DNA of 64,000 nucleotides, taken from positions 107,391 to 171,390 of the forward strand of contig CAJOKT010000001.1 in the NCBI GenBank assembly GCA_905235115.1. The letters are read 5' to 3'. This stretch comes from an uncultured Peptostreptococcaceae bacterium (GTDB lineage Bacteria > Bacillota > Clostridia > Peptostreptococcales > Anaerovoracaceae). The notes under the pieces were generated by a model, which worked only from the letters and a program-made list of their open reading frames with translations, was not told the origin of the DNA and did no database searches. Made by a program: the position numbers and the translations under genes. Shown one piece after another: positions 1 through 8,347 of the stretch (the stretch's first letter is position 1; each line of letters begins with the position of its first letter).

Positions 1-2
1 CC

Positions 3-428
3 GGATATCTTGAATTCAAGGAATATGTCAATGCCAAGGGCTATGACTGCTATCCCATGGCTGCTCCTCTCGGAGAGGGCGTCAGGGAACTTCTTTCCGC
101 CGCACTCATCAAACTGAGAGAGGCCGAGAAGGAACCCGTTCAGGAGCCAGATCCCATGGATTACTTCGACTTTGAAGCAGACTCCAGGGATCCCGACTGG
201 AACAAGATCACATGTGGATATGATGAGGAAGCCGGAGTATATACTCTTGAAGGTCATCAGCTCACAAAGATATTCAATTCCACCAATTTCTTCGATATGG
301 GATCTCTGAGATACCTGTATAAGTATATCGAGAAAAACGGTGCAATTGATGAACTTAAGGAGATGGGTCTTCAGGAAGGCGACGTGATCAGGATCAACGA
401 TTACGAAATGGAATTCTGGGATGAGTGA
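3..428 (+). CDS. obg: GTPase Obg/CgtA, C-terminal part (5' truncated by window)
   Basis: This is the end of the ribosome-associated GTPase Obg, which acts in 50S assembly and stress signalling. The open frame runs into the window edge, and the upstream in-frame residues (FKEYVNAKGYDCYP) continue the GTPase fold, so the first visible ATG at 57 is internal. The segment after it (AAPLGEGVRELL) matches the last G-domain motif, the SA(A/T)xGEGV region. It is followed by an acidic linker and the OCT domain (about residues 45-123 counted from the ATG), with the GLQEGDVIRI signature and an acidic tail. The stop overlaps the next start by 8 bases (ATGAGTGA). The usual rplU-ysxB-rpmA neighbours would lie upstream, out of view. 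Identification is secure; only the N-terminus is missing. Confidence 0.95.
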   Translation, partial: GYLEFKEYVNAKGYDCYPMAAPLGEGVRELLSAALIKLREAEKEPVQEPDPMDYFDFEADSRDPDWNKITCGYDEEAGVYTLEGHQLTKIFNSTNFFDMGSLRYLYKYIEKNGAIDELKEMGLQEGDVIRINDYEMEFWDE

Positions 429-2277
429 TATCACAGCCAAACTTGATAAATTGCTTAAAAGAGTAGAAAAGCCCGGGCGTTACATAGGAGGCGAAGTGAA
501 TTCCGTCAGGAAAACACCAGAGGAAACGGATGTGAACTTCTGCTTCTGCTTCCCCGATATATACGAGATAGGCATGTCCTATCTCGGCCTTCAGATACTC
601 TACAAAGCTGTGAACGACAGGAACGGTCTCTATTGCCAGAGGGCCTTCCATCCTCAGGAGGATATGGAAGACCTTATGAGAAAGGAAGGCGTTCCTCTTT
701 ATGCTCTCGAGACCAAGACTCCGTTAATGGATATGGACTGCGTGGGCTTCACCCTTCAGTACGAGATGTCTTATACCTCCGTACTGAATATGATGGATCT
801 TGCCGGAATACCTGTTTTCTCAAGGGATAGAGGGGAAGACATGCCCCTGATGATCGCAGGGGGGCCCTGCGCTTCAAACCCTGAACCTCTTTGGGAATTC
901 GTGGACTGTTTCCTGATCGGCGACGGCGAGGAGGCTCTTCCTGATTTCCTCGAGGAGCTGGGAAGAGCAAAAAAAGAAGGCCTGTCCAAAAGGGATTTTT
1001 TGCTGAGGGCCTGTCAGATGCAGGGAGTCTATGTTCCCGAATTTTATGATGTGGAATACGAACAGGACGGCACAGTCAGACAGTATATCCCGAATGTGCC
1101 TCAGGCGCCGCGGACAGTCAGAAGGAACATCCTCCGGTCCATTGAAGACGCCCCTTTTCCGGTGGATCCCATCATCCCCATGGTTGAGGCTGTACATGAC
1201 AGGGCAGTGGTGGAGACCTTCAGAGGCTGCACCAGAGGCTGCAGGTTCTGCCAGGCAGGTATGATCTACAGGCCTGTAAGGGAGCGTTCTGTCGAAAGGA
1301 TCAACGAAATCGCCTACAGGCAGCTGAGGAACACCGGACACGAGGAGCTTTCGCTTCTCAGTCTTTCCTCTTCGGACCATTCCAGGTTCGGGGATCTGGC
1401 TCTGGGACTTCTTTACATGACCAAACCTATGAATGTTTCACTTTCGCTTCCTTCACTTCGTATGGACAAGTTCGCCTTCGAGGTGCTGGAACGTATCCAG
1501 GAATACCGGAAGAGCAGCCTTACTTATGCTCCTGAGGCCGGGACTCAAAGGCTGAGAGACATTATAAACAAGGGCGTGACAGATGATGATATATACGAAT
1601 CCGTAAGGGAAGCTCTTACTCTGGGATGGAACCATATAAAGCTCTATTTTATGGATGGACTTCCGGGAGAGACCTACGAAGATCTGGACGGAATAGCCGA
1701 GATCGTAAGGAACATCAAACATATCAATTATGAACTTAACGGCGGCAAGACCGGCCGTTTCAGACTTACGGTCTCTGTATCGAACTTCGTCCCGAAGCCC
1801 TTTACGCCTTTCCAGTGGGAGAGCCAGGACACCCCTGAATCTTTCAGAAACAAGCACAACTACCTCTCCGAAAAGCTCAGGATAAAGGGCGTCACCTTCA
1901 ATTATCATGACGATGATACCTCCGCTTTCGAAGCAGTATTCGCGAGAGGGGACCGCAAAACATCCAGGCTGCTATACAGCGCATGGAAGCTGGGAGCTAA
2001 ACTTGACGGCTGGACGGAGCACTACAGACCCGATATCTGGGATGAGGCATTCAGGGTCACTGGCATAGATAAGGACTTTTACACCACCAGAAAGAGAGAT
2101 TTCGATGAGGTACTTCCCTGGGATATAATAGACTGTGGAGTGACCAAATCATTTCTTCGAAGCGAGGCAGAGAAGGCTTACAGATCAGAGACCACCGGTG
2201 ACTGCAGGATCAAATGCAGGGGATGCGGCATCAACCGGATAGTAAAATGTGAAACGGAGGGCATATTAAATGGCTGA
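421..2277 (+). CDS. TIGR03960-type B12-binding-like radical SAM protein
   Basis: This 618-residue protein has the radical SAM cluster motif CxxxCxxC at C270, C274 and C277 (GCTRGCRFC). It is preceded by an N-terminal region resembling the cobalamin-binding domain of YgiQ/MiaB-like enzymes (about 30-200, including the IAGGPCASNPEP stretch). The C-terminus holds a further cysteine cluster (CRIKCRGCGINRIVKC) that could bind another metal site. Family knowledge: the TIGR03960 family is usually encoded next to a DUF2344 protein and near the rplU-obg ribosomal operon. Its substrate is not established, and an RNA or ribosomal-protein modification is only a guess. It overlaps obg by 8 bases and the next gene by 8 bases, so the three are probably translationally coupled. 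Confidence 0.92.
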   Translation: MSDITAKLDKLLKRVEKPGRYIGGEVNSVRKTPEETDVNFCFCFPDIYEIGMSYLGLQILYKAVNDRNGLYCQRAFHPQEDMEDLMRKEGVPLYALETKTPLMDMDCVGFTLQYEMSYTSVLNMMDLAGIPVFSRDRGEDMPLMIAGGPCASNPEPLWEFVDCFLIGDGEEALPDFLEELGRAKKEGLSKRDFLLRACQMQGVYVPEFYDVEYEQDGTVRQYIPNVPQAPRTVRRNILRSIEDAPFPVDPIIPMVEAVHDRAVVETFRGCTRGCRFCQAGMIYRPVRERSVERINEIAYRQLRNTGHEELSLLSLSSSDHSRFGDLALGLLYMTKPMNVSLSLPSLRMDKFAFEVLERIQEYRKSSLTYAPEAGTQRLRDIINKGVTDDDIYESVREALTLGWNHIKLYFMDGLPGETYEDLDGIAEIVRNIKHINYELNGGKTGRFRLTVSVSNFVPKPFTPFQWESQDTPESFRNKHNYLSEKLRIKGVTFNYHDDDTSAFEAVFARGDRKTSRLLYSAWKLGAKLDGWTEHYRPDIWDEAFRVTGIDKDFYTTRKRDFDEVLPWDIIDCGVTKSFLRSEAEKAYRSETTGDCRIKCRGCGINRIVKCETEGILNG

Positions 2278-2965
2278 TTATGTTCTCAAATTCACCAAGA
2301 CCGGATATTCAAAGTACATCTCACATCTGGATCTCATGAGATTGTTCTCCAGGAGTTTCAAGATCGCAGCCCTGGACATACGATACTCTCAGGGATATAA
2401 TCCGCATCCGAAGATGTCTTTTGCGCAGCCTCTGTCTCTGGGATACTCTTCAGTATCGGAATATCTGGAGTTCCAGACAGTGACGGAACATACTGAAAAT
2501 GAACTTCTCAGCATGCTTAGGCCCCTTCTTCCCGAAGGAATAGAGATACTCTTCATAGAGCCTATGGATCTGGGGAAGACCTCACTCGCTGCTGAAACAG
2601 TGGCTGCTGAATTCCAGATCAGTTTCGATACAAATGCTTCACAGGAAGATCTCGCCAGGTTACTTGAGGATTATCTTGCTCAGCCTGAGATCATCGCTCT
2701 GAAAAGGATGAAGAAGACCAAAAGGCTGGAGGAAACGGATATAAAAGGGAAGATACGATCCATATCCGTTTCAAAACAGGAGAAGGCTGTTATGACCTGC
2801 GTCCTTGACCAGGGAAGCGGGTCCAATCTGAGTCCAGAACCTTTGATCCAGAGTTTCATGAAATTCACCGGGCTTGACATTCCCAGATGGGAGGTGGAGG
2901 TCACAAGAAAGCGGCTGATCTTCACAAATCGTATACAATTTCGGCATATTGACAATGCCCTCTGA
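2270..2965 (+). CDS. TIGR03936 radical-SAM-associated protein (DUF2344)
   Basis: This 231-residue protein opens with the typical family start (KFTKTGYSKYISHLDLMRLFSR) and has the downstream stretch SQGYNPHPKMSFAQPLSLG. Both are hallmarks of DUF2344, the partner of the preceding radical SAM enzyme. In other Clostridia the domain is either fused to the radical SAM protein or encoded directly after it, as here with an 8-base overlap. No catalytic motif is obvious. The family is thought to bind the substrate or tRNA for its partner, but this is inference. Confidence 0.9.
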   Translation: MADYVLKFTKTGYSKYISHLDLMRLFSRSFKIAALDIRYSQGYNPHPKMSFAQPLSLGYSSVSEYLEFQTVTEHTENELLSMLRPLLPEGIEILFIEPMDLGKTSLAAETVAAEFQISFDTNASQEDLARLLEDYLAQPEIIALKRMKKTKRLEETDIKGKIRSISVSKQEKAVMTCVLDQGSGSNLSPEPLIQSFMKFTGLDIPRWEVEVTRKRLIFTNRIQFRHIDNAL

Positions 2966-2999
2966 TATTCCTAAAATATGGACATCAGGGGGTATTTTT

Positions 3000-3656
3000 A
3001 TGAGATCATTGGGGGATATGGACCTTAATAAGGTTCGTTTGTTCATTGCGGATCACGAGAAGCTTTTGAGAATGGCGCTGGTGATCGCGGTCATCTTTCT
3101 TTCTGTGCTGTTTTTCTGGACCAGGGGAAGCGGAGAGACGGTTGACATCAGTCAGGATACTCAGGATCAGACAGAAGGCACTGAGACTGATGATGTCGGG
3201 TCCGCTGAAGGGTCGCCGGTCTCCGCCTTATCAGAGGTCGCTTACGTGGACATCTGCGGGGAAGTGAAGGTTCCCGGGGTCTACAAGGTGGACACAGAGA
3301 CCAGGGTATTCCAGGTCATCGAACTGGCCGGAGGGCTGACAAATGACGCGGACTATACGGAGCTGAACAGAGCTGAGAAGGTTTTCGACGGTCAGAAGAT
3401 CATCGTTCCGAAGAAAGGCGAGCCTGCATCCTGCACAGGCCAGGGGACCGATTCAGCCGACGACGGGAGGGTGAACATCAACACCGCGGATTCATCTCTT
3501 CTTCAGACTATTCCGGGAATCGGGCCCTCAAAGGCTTCCAGAATAATCGACTACCGGGAGACCGTGGGCAGATTCAGTTCCATCGAGGAGATCATGAACG
3601 TATCAGGCATAGGAGAAGCCACATTTCAGTCCATTAAGGACTACATAAAAACATAG
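3000..3656 (+). CDS. comEA: ComEA-family helix-hairpin-helix DNA-binding protein
   Basis: This protein of about 218 residues is probably the membrane-anchored DNA receptor of natural competence. It has a short N-terminal cytoplasmic segment, one transmembrane helix (MALVIAVIFLSVLFFW, roughly residues 20-37) and an acidic linker. An SLBB/beta-grasp domain follows (VDICGEVKVPGVYKV through GQKIIVPKKG), then two C-terminal helix-hairpin-helix motifs (INTADSSLLQTIPGIG; NVSGIGEATFQSIKDYI). I chose the ATG at 3000 because an AGGGGG ribosome-binding site lies 7 bases upstream. The longer reading from 2949 would start inside the previous gene with no such site. comEB and comEC are not in the window, so a competence role rests on homology. 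Confidence 0.88.
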   Translation: MRSLGDMDLNKVRLFIADHEKLLRMALVIAVIFLSVLFFWTRGSGETVDISQDTQDQTEGTETDDVGSAEGSPVSALSEVAYVDICGEVKVPGVYKVDTETRVFQVIELAGGLTNDADYTELNRAEKVFDGQKIIVPKKGEPASCTGQGTDSADDGRVNINTADSSLLQTIPGIGPSKASRIIDYRETVGRFSSIEEIMNVSGIGEATFQSIKDYIKT

Positions 3657-3688
3657 TTCTGAATAACAGTTGAGAAAGGAGAAAGGGA

Positions 3689-4117
3689 ATGAATATTTCA
3701 ACTTTATCGGAAATTTTAAATGACGGTCTTACCATCTCACAGCTTTACGACCTGGTGCGGGAGGAAGAGAGATCCGTGCCTCTTGACAAGAAGGTGGACA
3801 AGCTTCTGTACGAGCTGATGCTTTCCACTAATTACAAGGGATACAAGTATCTCAAGGATTCCATCATCATGCTGGTGAACAACGAAGCTGACAGCGAAAG
3901 TTTCGCCAAATATGTCTACCCGGCTTTGTGCGGCAAGTACGGAGCAAACCGCCAGAGCATCGAGAAAAACATGCGGTTCGCCATAATGAAGATATACGCT
4001 CTGAATCCGGACGAGAATATTTTGCGAGTCCTGGGAAAACCTGCATTATGCAGCCCGAGACCCACCAACGCCAAGTTCGTTTCCCTCTGCGCGGCCAAAT
4101 TGAGGCTTGAGAGATAA
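3689..4117 (+). CDS. Orphan Spo0A C-terminal DNA-binding domain protein
   Basis: This 142-residue protein matches the DNA-binding effector domain of the sporulation master regulator Spo0A over about residues 48-142. Shared features are the KGYKYLKDSI helix, VYPALCGKYGANRQSIEKNMRFAI (helix-turn-helix with the conserved arginine) and the closing PTNAKFVSLCAAKLRLE. The receiver domain with its phosphorylatable aspartate is absent; the first 45 residues are a short helical segment. It is therefore not a canonical phosphorelay target. A clear ribosome-binding site (AAAGGAGAAAGGG) precedes the ATG. It sits between comEA and a DUF896 gene, and its target genes are unknown. It could bind 0A-like boxes constitutively or act in cell-fate or competence control (inference). 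Confidence 0.85.
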   Translation: MNISTLSEILNDGLTISQLYDLVREEERSVPLDKKVDKLLYELMLSTNYKGYKYLKDSIIMLVNNEADSESFAKYVYPALCGKYGANRQSIEKNMRFAIMKIYALNPDENILRVLGKPALCSPRPTNAKFVSLCAAKLRLER

Positions 4118-4135
4118 AGGGGGCTGTGCTATAAT
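4107..4135 (+). promoter_or_regulatory. Promoter with -10 abutting the DUF896 start
   Basis: The -35 box TTGAGA (4107-4112) and the -10 box TATAAT (4130-4135) are separated by exactly 17 bp, close to the housekeeping sigma consensus. The expected transcription start falls at about 4142, the A of the ATG of the following gene, which predicts a leaderless or nearly leaderless transcript. Confidence 0.7.
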
Positions 4136-4141
4136 TCTTAT

Positions 4142-4330
4142 ATGGTTTCCAAAGAGAAAATAGAAAGGATCAACTGGCTCTCCCATAAGAAAAAATCCGA
4201 GGGACTCACTGAGGAGGAACTGGTGGAGCAGAAGATCCTGTACAGAGAGTACATCGATGCCATCAAGGGCAGTTTAAAAGTTCATCTTGAGAGCATCGAA
4301 TTTGTTGACGAAAAGACAGATCAGTCTTAA
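4142..4330 (+). CDS. DUF896 / YnzC-like small cytosolic protein
   Basis: This 62-residue helical protein begins like the Bacillus YnzC/YneF-type DUF896 family (KIERINWLSHKKKSEGLTEEELVEQKILYREYIDAIKGSLKVHL). The family forms a two-helix hairpin of unknown function; in Bacillus some members are SOS-linked. The alignment of the first residues with YnzC supports this ATG, and the reading frame has no other start before an in-frame stop at 4115-4117. The nearest purine-rich site (AGGGGG, 4118-4123) is 18 bases upstream, too far for normal use, while a promoter -10 box ends 6 bases before the ATG. Confidence 0.85.
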   Translation: MVSKEKIERINWLSHKKKSEGLTEEELVEQKILYREYIDAIKGSLKVHLESIEFVDEKTDQS

Positions 4331-4352
4331 GCGACAGCCAATATAAACATCA

Positions 4353-4386
4353 GCGGTGGATAAAAAGATCGACCGCGGTGTTTTAT
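4353..4386 (+). terminator. Possible weak intrinsic terminator before alaS
   Basis: GCGGT (4353-4357) can pair with ACCGC (4372-4376), with two further inner pairs and a T-rich tail (GGTGTTTTATT). The stem is short and imperfect. It would separate the DUF896 transcript from alaS or act as a leaky attenuator. Confidence 0.35.
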
Positions 4387-4424
4387 TATAAAAATAACTG
4401 AAAACGAAGGGACGACCCGAGCTA

Positions 4425-7040
4425 ATGGAACATCTTGGCCTTAATGAGATCAGGAGAAGGTTTCTGGACTTCTACGAATCCAAAGGACATTACGTAGGAA
4501 GGTCCTCCAGCCTTATCCCCAAAAACGACAAATCGATTCTTATCATAAATTCAGGTATGGCGCCTCTGAAGCCGTACTTCGCGGGTACAGAGACACCTCC
4601 CAGAAAGAGGATGTGCACTTGTCAGAAGTGCATCCGTACAGGAGACATCGACAACGTGGGTCACACCACCAGGCACGGCACATTTTTTGAGATGCTGGGA
4701 AACTTCAGTTTCGGAGACTATTTCAAGAAGGAGAGCATCGCCTGGGGCGTGGAATTCCTCACGGAAAAGATGGGATTCCCAATGGACAGACTTTGGGCAA
4801 CAGTATATCTGGATGATGATGAAGCAATAGAGATATGGAAGAACAACGGCATGGCAGAGGATCATATCGTCCGTCTCGGAAAGGAAGATAACTTCTGGGA
4901 GATCGGACTGGGCCCCTGCGGACCGGACTCTGAGATCTTCTATGACCGCGGTATCGAATTCGGATGCGGCAAGCCTGAATGCAAACCTGGCTGCGACTGC
5001 GAAAGATTCATAGAGATCTGGAACCACGTTTTCACACAGTTCTCAAAGGAGGAGGACGGTTCCTACTCCAATCTGGCGCACCCCAACATCGATACCGGAA
5101 TGGGTCTTGAGAGGATGGCCTGCGTAATGCAGGACACTCTGTCCATCTTCGACGTGGACACCATAAAGGTCATACTCGATGAAGTGTCAAGGGTCTCCGG
5201 CGTGAGTTACACGGATTCCGATACAGACAGCGACATTTCTCTTCGCATCATCACCGACCATATCAGAGCCATCACCTTTATGATCGCAGACGGCATCATG
5301 CCATCCAACGAGGGCAGGGGATACGTGCTCAGAAGGATCCTGAGAAGAGCCGCCAGACACGGCAGGATGCTGGGCATCCGGGGCACCTTCTTAAGTGACC
5401 TGTGCGACAAGGTCATCGAAGTCTCAGGAGAAGCATATCCTGAGCTCGTGGAGAAGAGATCCTACATCAAGAAGATCATCGGAGTGGAGGAGCAGAACTT
5501 CGCGCTCACCATCGACAAGGGCGAAGAGATCATTGCTGAATACATAGATGAACTCAAGGCTTCAGGGTCGGTCACGCTTCCCGGAGACAAAGCCTTCAAA
5601 CTATACGATACCTACGGATTCCCCCTTGAGCTTACAGAGGAGATACTGAAGGACAACGGTCTTCGCGTGGACGAGGAAGGCTTCAGGATCAACATGCAGG
5701 CTCAGAAGACAAGAGCCCGTTCCAGCCGCAAGTCTCAGGACGAGGAAGGGTGGGATTCCGATGATCTGGACCTGGATCTTCCCCAGACTGATTTCAAGGG
5801 CTATGAGACACTGAATTGCGATTCTGAGGTCCTTGCGATCATTAACGGTTCATTATCCGCCGAGACGTTAAAAGCCGGCGAAAAGGCCGTTTTGGTCCTC
5901 AGAGAGACGCCTTTCTATGCGGAAAGCGGCGGACAGACCTTCGATACAGGTCTGATCACCGCAGGATCCTTCAAGGCTTATGTGACAAAGGTGGAAAAAC
6001 GGGACGGCGTCTTCTATCATTCCGTAAGAGCAGCTGAGGGAACGCTTACCGCAGGGCAGACTGTCACCCTGGAAGTGGACAGCAAAAAAAGATATGCCAC
6101 CCAGAGGAACCATACCGCCACACATCTTCTCCAGAAGGCTCTTCGTGAGGTCCTTGGGGATCACGTTGAGCAGGCCGGATCATACGTCAATGAGAAAGCT
6201 CTCCGTTTCGACTTCTCGCATTTTGAGCCGGTGAAGCCTGAAGAACTGAAAGAAGTGGAGAACAGGGTCAACGCAGCGATCTCTGCGTTCCTGCCTGTGA
6301 CCACTGTGGAGACCACCCTTGAGGAAGCGCAAAAAATGGGGGCCATAGCTCTTTTCGGGGAGAAATACGGCACCACAGTAAGAGTGGTAATGGCCGGTGA
6401 CTGGTCCAAGGAGTTCTGCGGAGGGACACACGTCAGAAACACGGGAGAGATCGGTGCTTTTAAGATCGTATCCGAAAACGGCGTTGCAGCCGGAGTGAGA
6501 AGGATCGAAGCTGTCACCGGGCAGGGAGTCCTGGAGCTCCTCAACTCCGACGAAGAGACGCTCTCAGAGGTCTCCGGGATACTGAAAGCCAACAAGAAGA
6601 CAGTTTCAGACAGAGCGAGATCGGTCTCCGAAGAACTGAAGACACTCAGGAAGGACCTGGAGAACATAAAGAGAGAATCCATGGGAAACACCGCGGACGA
6701 TCTCATAAAGAACGCGAAGGTGATCAACGGTATCAAGCTTATCACCGCAGAGTTCCGGGATCTCAATATAAATGATCTCAGAAACATCTCGGATGATATA
6801 AAGAGGGACAACAAGGGAATCGCTATGGTATTTGCGGCTCTTCAGGACGGCAAGCTGACATTCCTCGTCTCCCTCACGGACGATGTAGTTGAAAAAGGTC
6901 TCAACGCCGGCAAGATGATCAAGGAGATCGCAAAGATCGCAGGCGGCGGCGGAGGCGGCAAGGCGGACATGGCCCAGGCCGGAGGAAAAGATCCTTCAAA
7001 GGTCAGGGAAGCCCTTGCGTTCGCAGAGACATTGATTTAA
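4425..7040 (+). CDS. alaS: Alanyl-tRNA synthetase
   Basis: This protein charges tRNA-Ala in the cytosol. At 871 residues it has the normal full length. It shows the class II catalytic core at the N-terminus ([53 protein letters not shown]), a tRNA-recognition region and an editing domain with zinc ligands HTATH (around 567-571) and CGGTH (around 665-669). A C-terminal coiled coil and the glycine-rich C-Ala domain ([16 protein letters not shown]) complete it. A four-cysteine insertion ([12 protein letters not shown], about residues 185-196), as in some Clostridial enzymes, probably binds a further metal. The start follows family length, although the nearest purine-rich site (GAAGGGA) is about 13 bases away. 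It leads the conserved alaS-ireB-ruvX cluster. Confidence 0.97.
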   Translation: MEHLGLNEIRRRFLDFYESKGHYVGRSSSLIPKNDKSILIINSGMAPLKPYFAGTETPPRKRMCTCQKCIRTGDIDNVGHTTRHGTFFEMLGNFSFGDYFKKESIAWGVEFLTEKMGFPMDRLWATVYLDDDEAIEIWKNNGMAEDHIVRLGKEDNFWEIGLGPCGPDSEIFYDRGIEFGCGKPECKPGCDCERFIEIWNHVFTQFSKEEDGSYSNLAHPNIDTGMGLERMACVMQDTLSIFDVDTIKVILDEVSRVSGVSYTDSDTDSDISLRIITDHIRAITFMIADGIMPSNEGRGYVLRRILRRAARHGRMLGIRGTFLSDLCDKVIEVSGEAYPELVEKRSYIKKIIGVEEQNFALTIDKGEEIIAEYIDELKASGSVTLPGDKAFKLYDTYGFPLELTEEILKDNGLRVDEEGFRINMQAQKTRARSSRKSQDEEGWDSDDLDLDLPQTDFKGYETLNCDSEVLAIINGSLSAETLKAGEKAVLVLRETPFYAESGGQTFDTGLITAGSFKAYVTKVEKRDGVFYHSVRAAEGTLTAGQTVTLEVDSKKRYATQRNHTATHLLQKALREVLGDHVEQAGSYVNEKALRFDFSHFEPVKPEELKEVENRVNAAISAFLPVTTVETTLEEAQKMGAIALFGEKYGTTVRVVMAGDWSKEFCGGTHVRNTGEIGAFKIVSENGVAAGVRRIEAVTGQGVLELLNSDEETLSEVSGILKANKKTVSDRARSVSEELKTLRKDLENIKRESMGNTADDLIKNAKVINGIKLITAEFRDLNINDLRNISDDIKRDNKGIAMVFAALQDGKLTFLVSLTDDVVEKGLNAGKMIKEIAKIAGGGGGGKADMAQAGGKDPSKVREALAFAETLI

Positions 7041-7054
7041 TAAGGAGGCACAAA

Positions 7055-7297
7055 ATGGAAAAAGCTACGATCATGTTTGATGCATTCAAGACTCAGAAGA
7101 CTTATAAGCAGACTCTGGCAGAGGTCTACAAGGCTCTGGAAGAAAAGGACTACAACCCTGTTGACCAACTGGTCGGATATCTCATTTCCGGAGATCCTTC
7201 CTACATCACCAGCTACAATAACGCCAGAACTCTTATAAAAGGCATGGACAGAGATGAGCTGATCGCCGAAATGCTCAAGGAATATCTTCAGAAATAG
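7055..7297 (+). CDS. ireB: IreB family regulatory phosphoprotein (UPF0297)
   Basis: This 80-residue protein corresponds to IreB/YrzL. In Enterococcus IreB is a substrate of the PASTA kinase IreK and modulates cephalosporin resistance; that role is known from the family only. The diagnostic sequence is present: [17 protein letters not shown], then [26 protein letters not shown]. Threonines near the N-terminus are candidate phosphorylation sites. It starts after a strong AAGGAGG site, 14 bp behind alaS, in the usual position before ruvX. Confidence 0.95.
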   Translation: MEKATIMFDAFKTQKTYKQTLAEVYKALEEKDYNPVDQLVGYLISGDPSYITSYNNARTLIKGMDRDELIAEMLKEYLQK

Positions 7298-7306
7298 GTG
7301 TTTTAA

Positions 7307-7738
7307 TTGGCAAGGAAGATAGGCCTGGATGTAGGCGATAAAACAGTCGGCATAGCCTTATCAGATGAACTGGGCATTACGGCGCAGCCTTACATGACCC
7401 TGGAGAGAGTAGGCATCAGAAAAGATACCGGCAAAATACTTGATATGGTCAAAGAATTCGGATGCGATACCATCGTCATCGGTCTTAACGTCGGCCTGGA
7501 CGGAAATGACACGCCTCAGACTACGAAGGTAAGAGAATTCAGGACCATGCTGGAAAACAAAATGCGCTCCACCGCAATGAAAGGAATCGATGTGGTGTAC
7601 CAGGATGAACGGTTTACCACTGTCATCGCCGAGAGGGTGCTTATGGATGCCGGGGTGAGGAGAGAGGACCGTAAGAAATATGTGGACAAACAGGCTGCAT
7701 CCATAATTCTTCAAATCTATCTTGACTCATCGAATTAA
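7307..7738 (+). CDS. ruvX: Holliday junction resolvase-like RuvX (YqgF)
   Basis: This 143-residue RNase H-fold protein is of the YqgF family, implicated in 16S rRNA 5'-end processing and, by structure, in Holliday junction cleavage. The first acidic motif (IGLDVGDKTVGIALSD), the central IVIGLNVGLDG and the C-terminal YQDERFTTVIAERVL and KKYVDKQAASIIL motifs are all present. The gene starts with TTG at 7307, preceded by an AGGTG site 7 bases upstream; no ATG fits the conserved N-terminus. It ends the alaS-ireB-ruvX cluster and is followed by a strong terminator. Confidence 0.95.
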   Translation: MARKIGLDVGDKTVGIALSDELGITAQPYMTLERVGIRKDTGKILDMVKEFGCDTIVIGLNVGLDGNDTPQTTKVREFRTMLENKMRSTAMKGIDVVYQDERFTTVIAERVLMDAGVRREDRKKYVDKQAASIILQIYLDSSN

Positions 7739-7751
7739 TACCGATCTGAAA

Positions 7752-7782
7752 AATAGAAGCCGCAAGGCTTTTATTTTTTTAC
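7752..7782 (+). terminator. Intrinsic terminator after ruvX
   Basis: A perfect 10-pair stem (AATAGAAGCC with GGCTTTTATT, one G-U pair) closes on a GCAA tetraloop and is followed by a run of seven T. It ends the plus-strand alaS-ireB-ruvX unit. Confidence 0.9.
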
Positions 7783-7882
7783 TCAGCAGTACTCTCTTAA
7801 GAGAGCTTTAAGAGGGAGGGCAGTGAAAACCGGATCGAAGCAAAATACAGAGCACCCTTTGAATGTTCGCGTTTTAGATACG

Positions 7883-7918
7883 TAACTATTCCTAAAATCA
7901 TAATTTTCGGAATAGTTA
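7883..7918. repeat. AT-rich 10-bp inverted repeat (hairpin)
   Basis: TAACTATTCC (7883-7892) and GGAATAGTTA (7909-7918) are perfect inverted copies. A further inner AAAAT/ATTTT pairing gives a stem of about 15 pairs around a three-base loop. No T-run follows directly, so it is not a standard terminator. It resembles a small mobile-repeat-derived hairpin, but no second copy is seen in this window. Confidence 0.6.
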
Positions 7919-7931
7919 TTACGATTAAAAC

Positions 7932-7973
7932 ATCCCGGGACCACAGCCGTGCGTTTTCGGCATCCCCCGGGAT
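7932..7973. repeat. GC-rich two-tier hairpin
   Basis: ATCCCGGG (7932-7939) pairs with CCCGGGAT (7966-7973), and inside it GCCG (7946-7949) pairs with CGGC (7958-7961). Read leftwards the stem is followed by GTTTTAAT, and rightwards by ATATTT. It could be a weak bidirectional terminator or part of a structured RNA. Confidence 0.5.
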
Positions 7974-8286
7974 ATTTCATAAGATATTGGAAATAATTGA
8001 GTTGGCATTTATAAAGTGCATCTCATCATACTGCGGATGCTATGTTCTTTTAAGTGAATATTCTTCTGCTTGATCCGGCGCTGACTCTTTCATTATTAAT
8101 TGTAGTTCTATGTGTCTTCTTTTGAAATGCTCTTTCATTTAATCTAACGATACATTATATATCAGATCTGGCCAAAGCCTCAGTTTTATAGAAATACCTC
8201 CAGTTTCCTGCTGCCTTTAGATCTCTTATGAAAATGCCTCAAAATACCGAGGCTCTATTTTACGTTTTAAGCGATTTTTTTATTTT

Positions 8287-8308
8287 CGGTCGATATATTT
8301 ATCGACCG
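8287..8308. repeat. Perfect 8-bp inverted repeat, AT loop
   Basis: CGGTCGAT (8287-8294) and ATCGACCG (8301-8308) flank a six-base ATATTT loop. A T-rich tract lies on its left (plus strand), so it is not a terminator for the leftward gene ending at 8348. Its function is unknown. Confidence 0.55.
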
Positions 8309-8347
8309 GTTTAATCTCCTGAAAATCCTCGAAACGCTTCTCATGGC

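Larger units (their letters stand above)
7783..8347. other. Gene-free intergenic region with several inverted repeats
   Basis: No convincing coding frame or ribosome-binding site is seen on either strand over about 565 bp. The region is AT-rich and holds at least four dyads: CTCTCTTAAGAGAG (7792-7805), a long hairpin (7883-7918), a GC-rich hairpin (7932-7973) and a perfect 8-pair stem (8287-8308). A further small dyad GCCTC/GAGGC (8236-8253) could weakly terminate the leftward yneA-like transcript. The stretch lies between a rightward terminator and the 3' end of a leftward gene, so it is a convergent spacer. Whether it encodes a small RNA cannot be decided by eye. Confidence 0.6.

Noticed and set aside
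4331..4424. T-box riboswitch in front of alaS
   Set aside because: The ACCGCGG string recalls the T-box antiterminator, but only 94 bases separate the genes and no specifier stem or full conserved box is present.
7783..7980. 65-codon minus-strand frame in the intergenic region
   Set aside because: No ribosome-binding site, it runs through two hairpins, and its sequence is low in family-like features.
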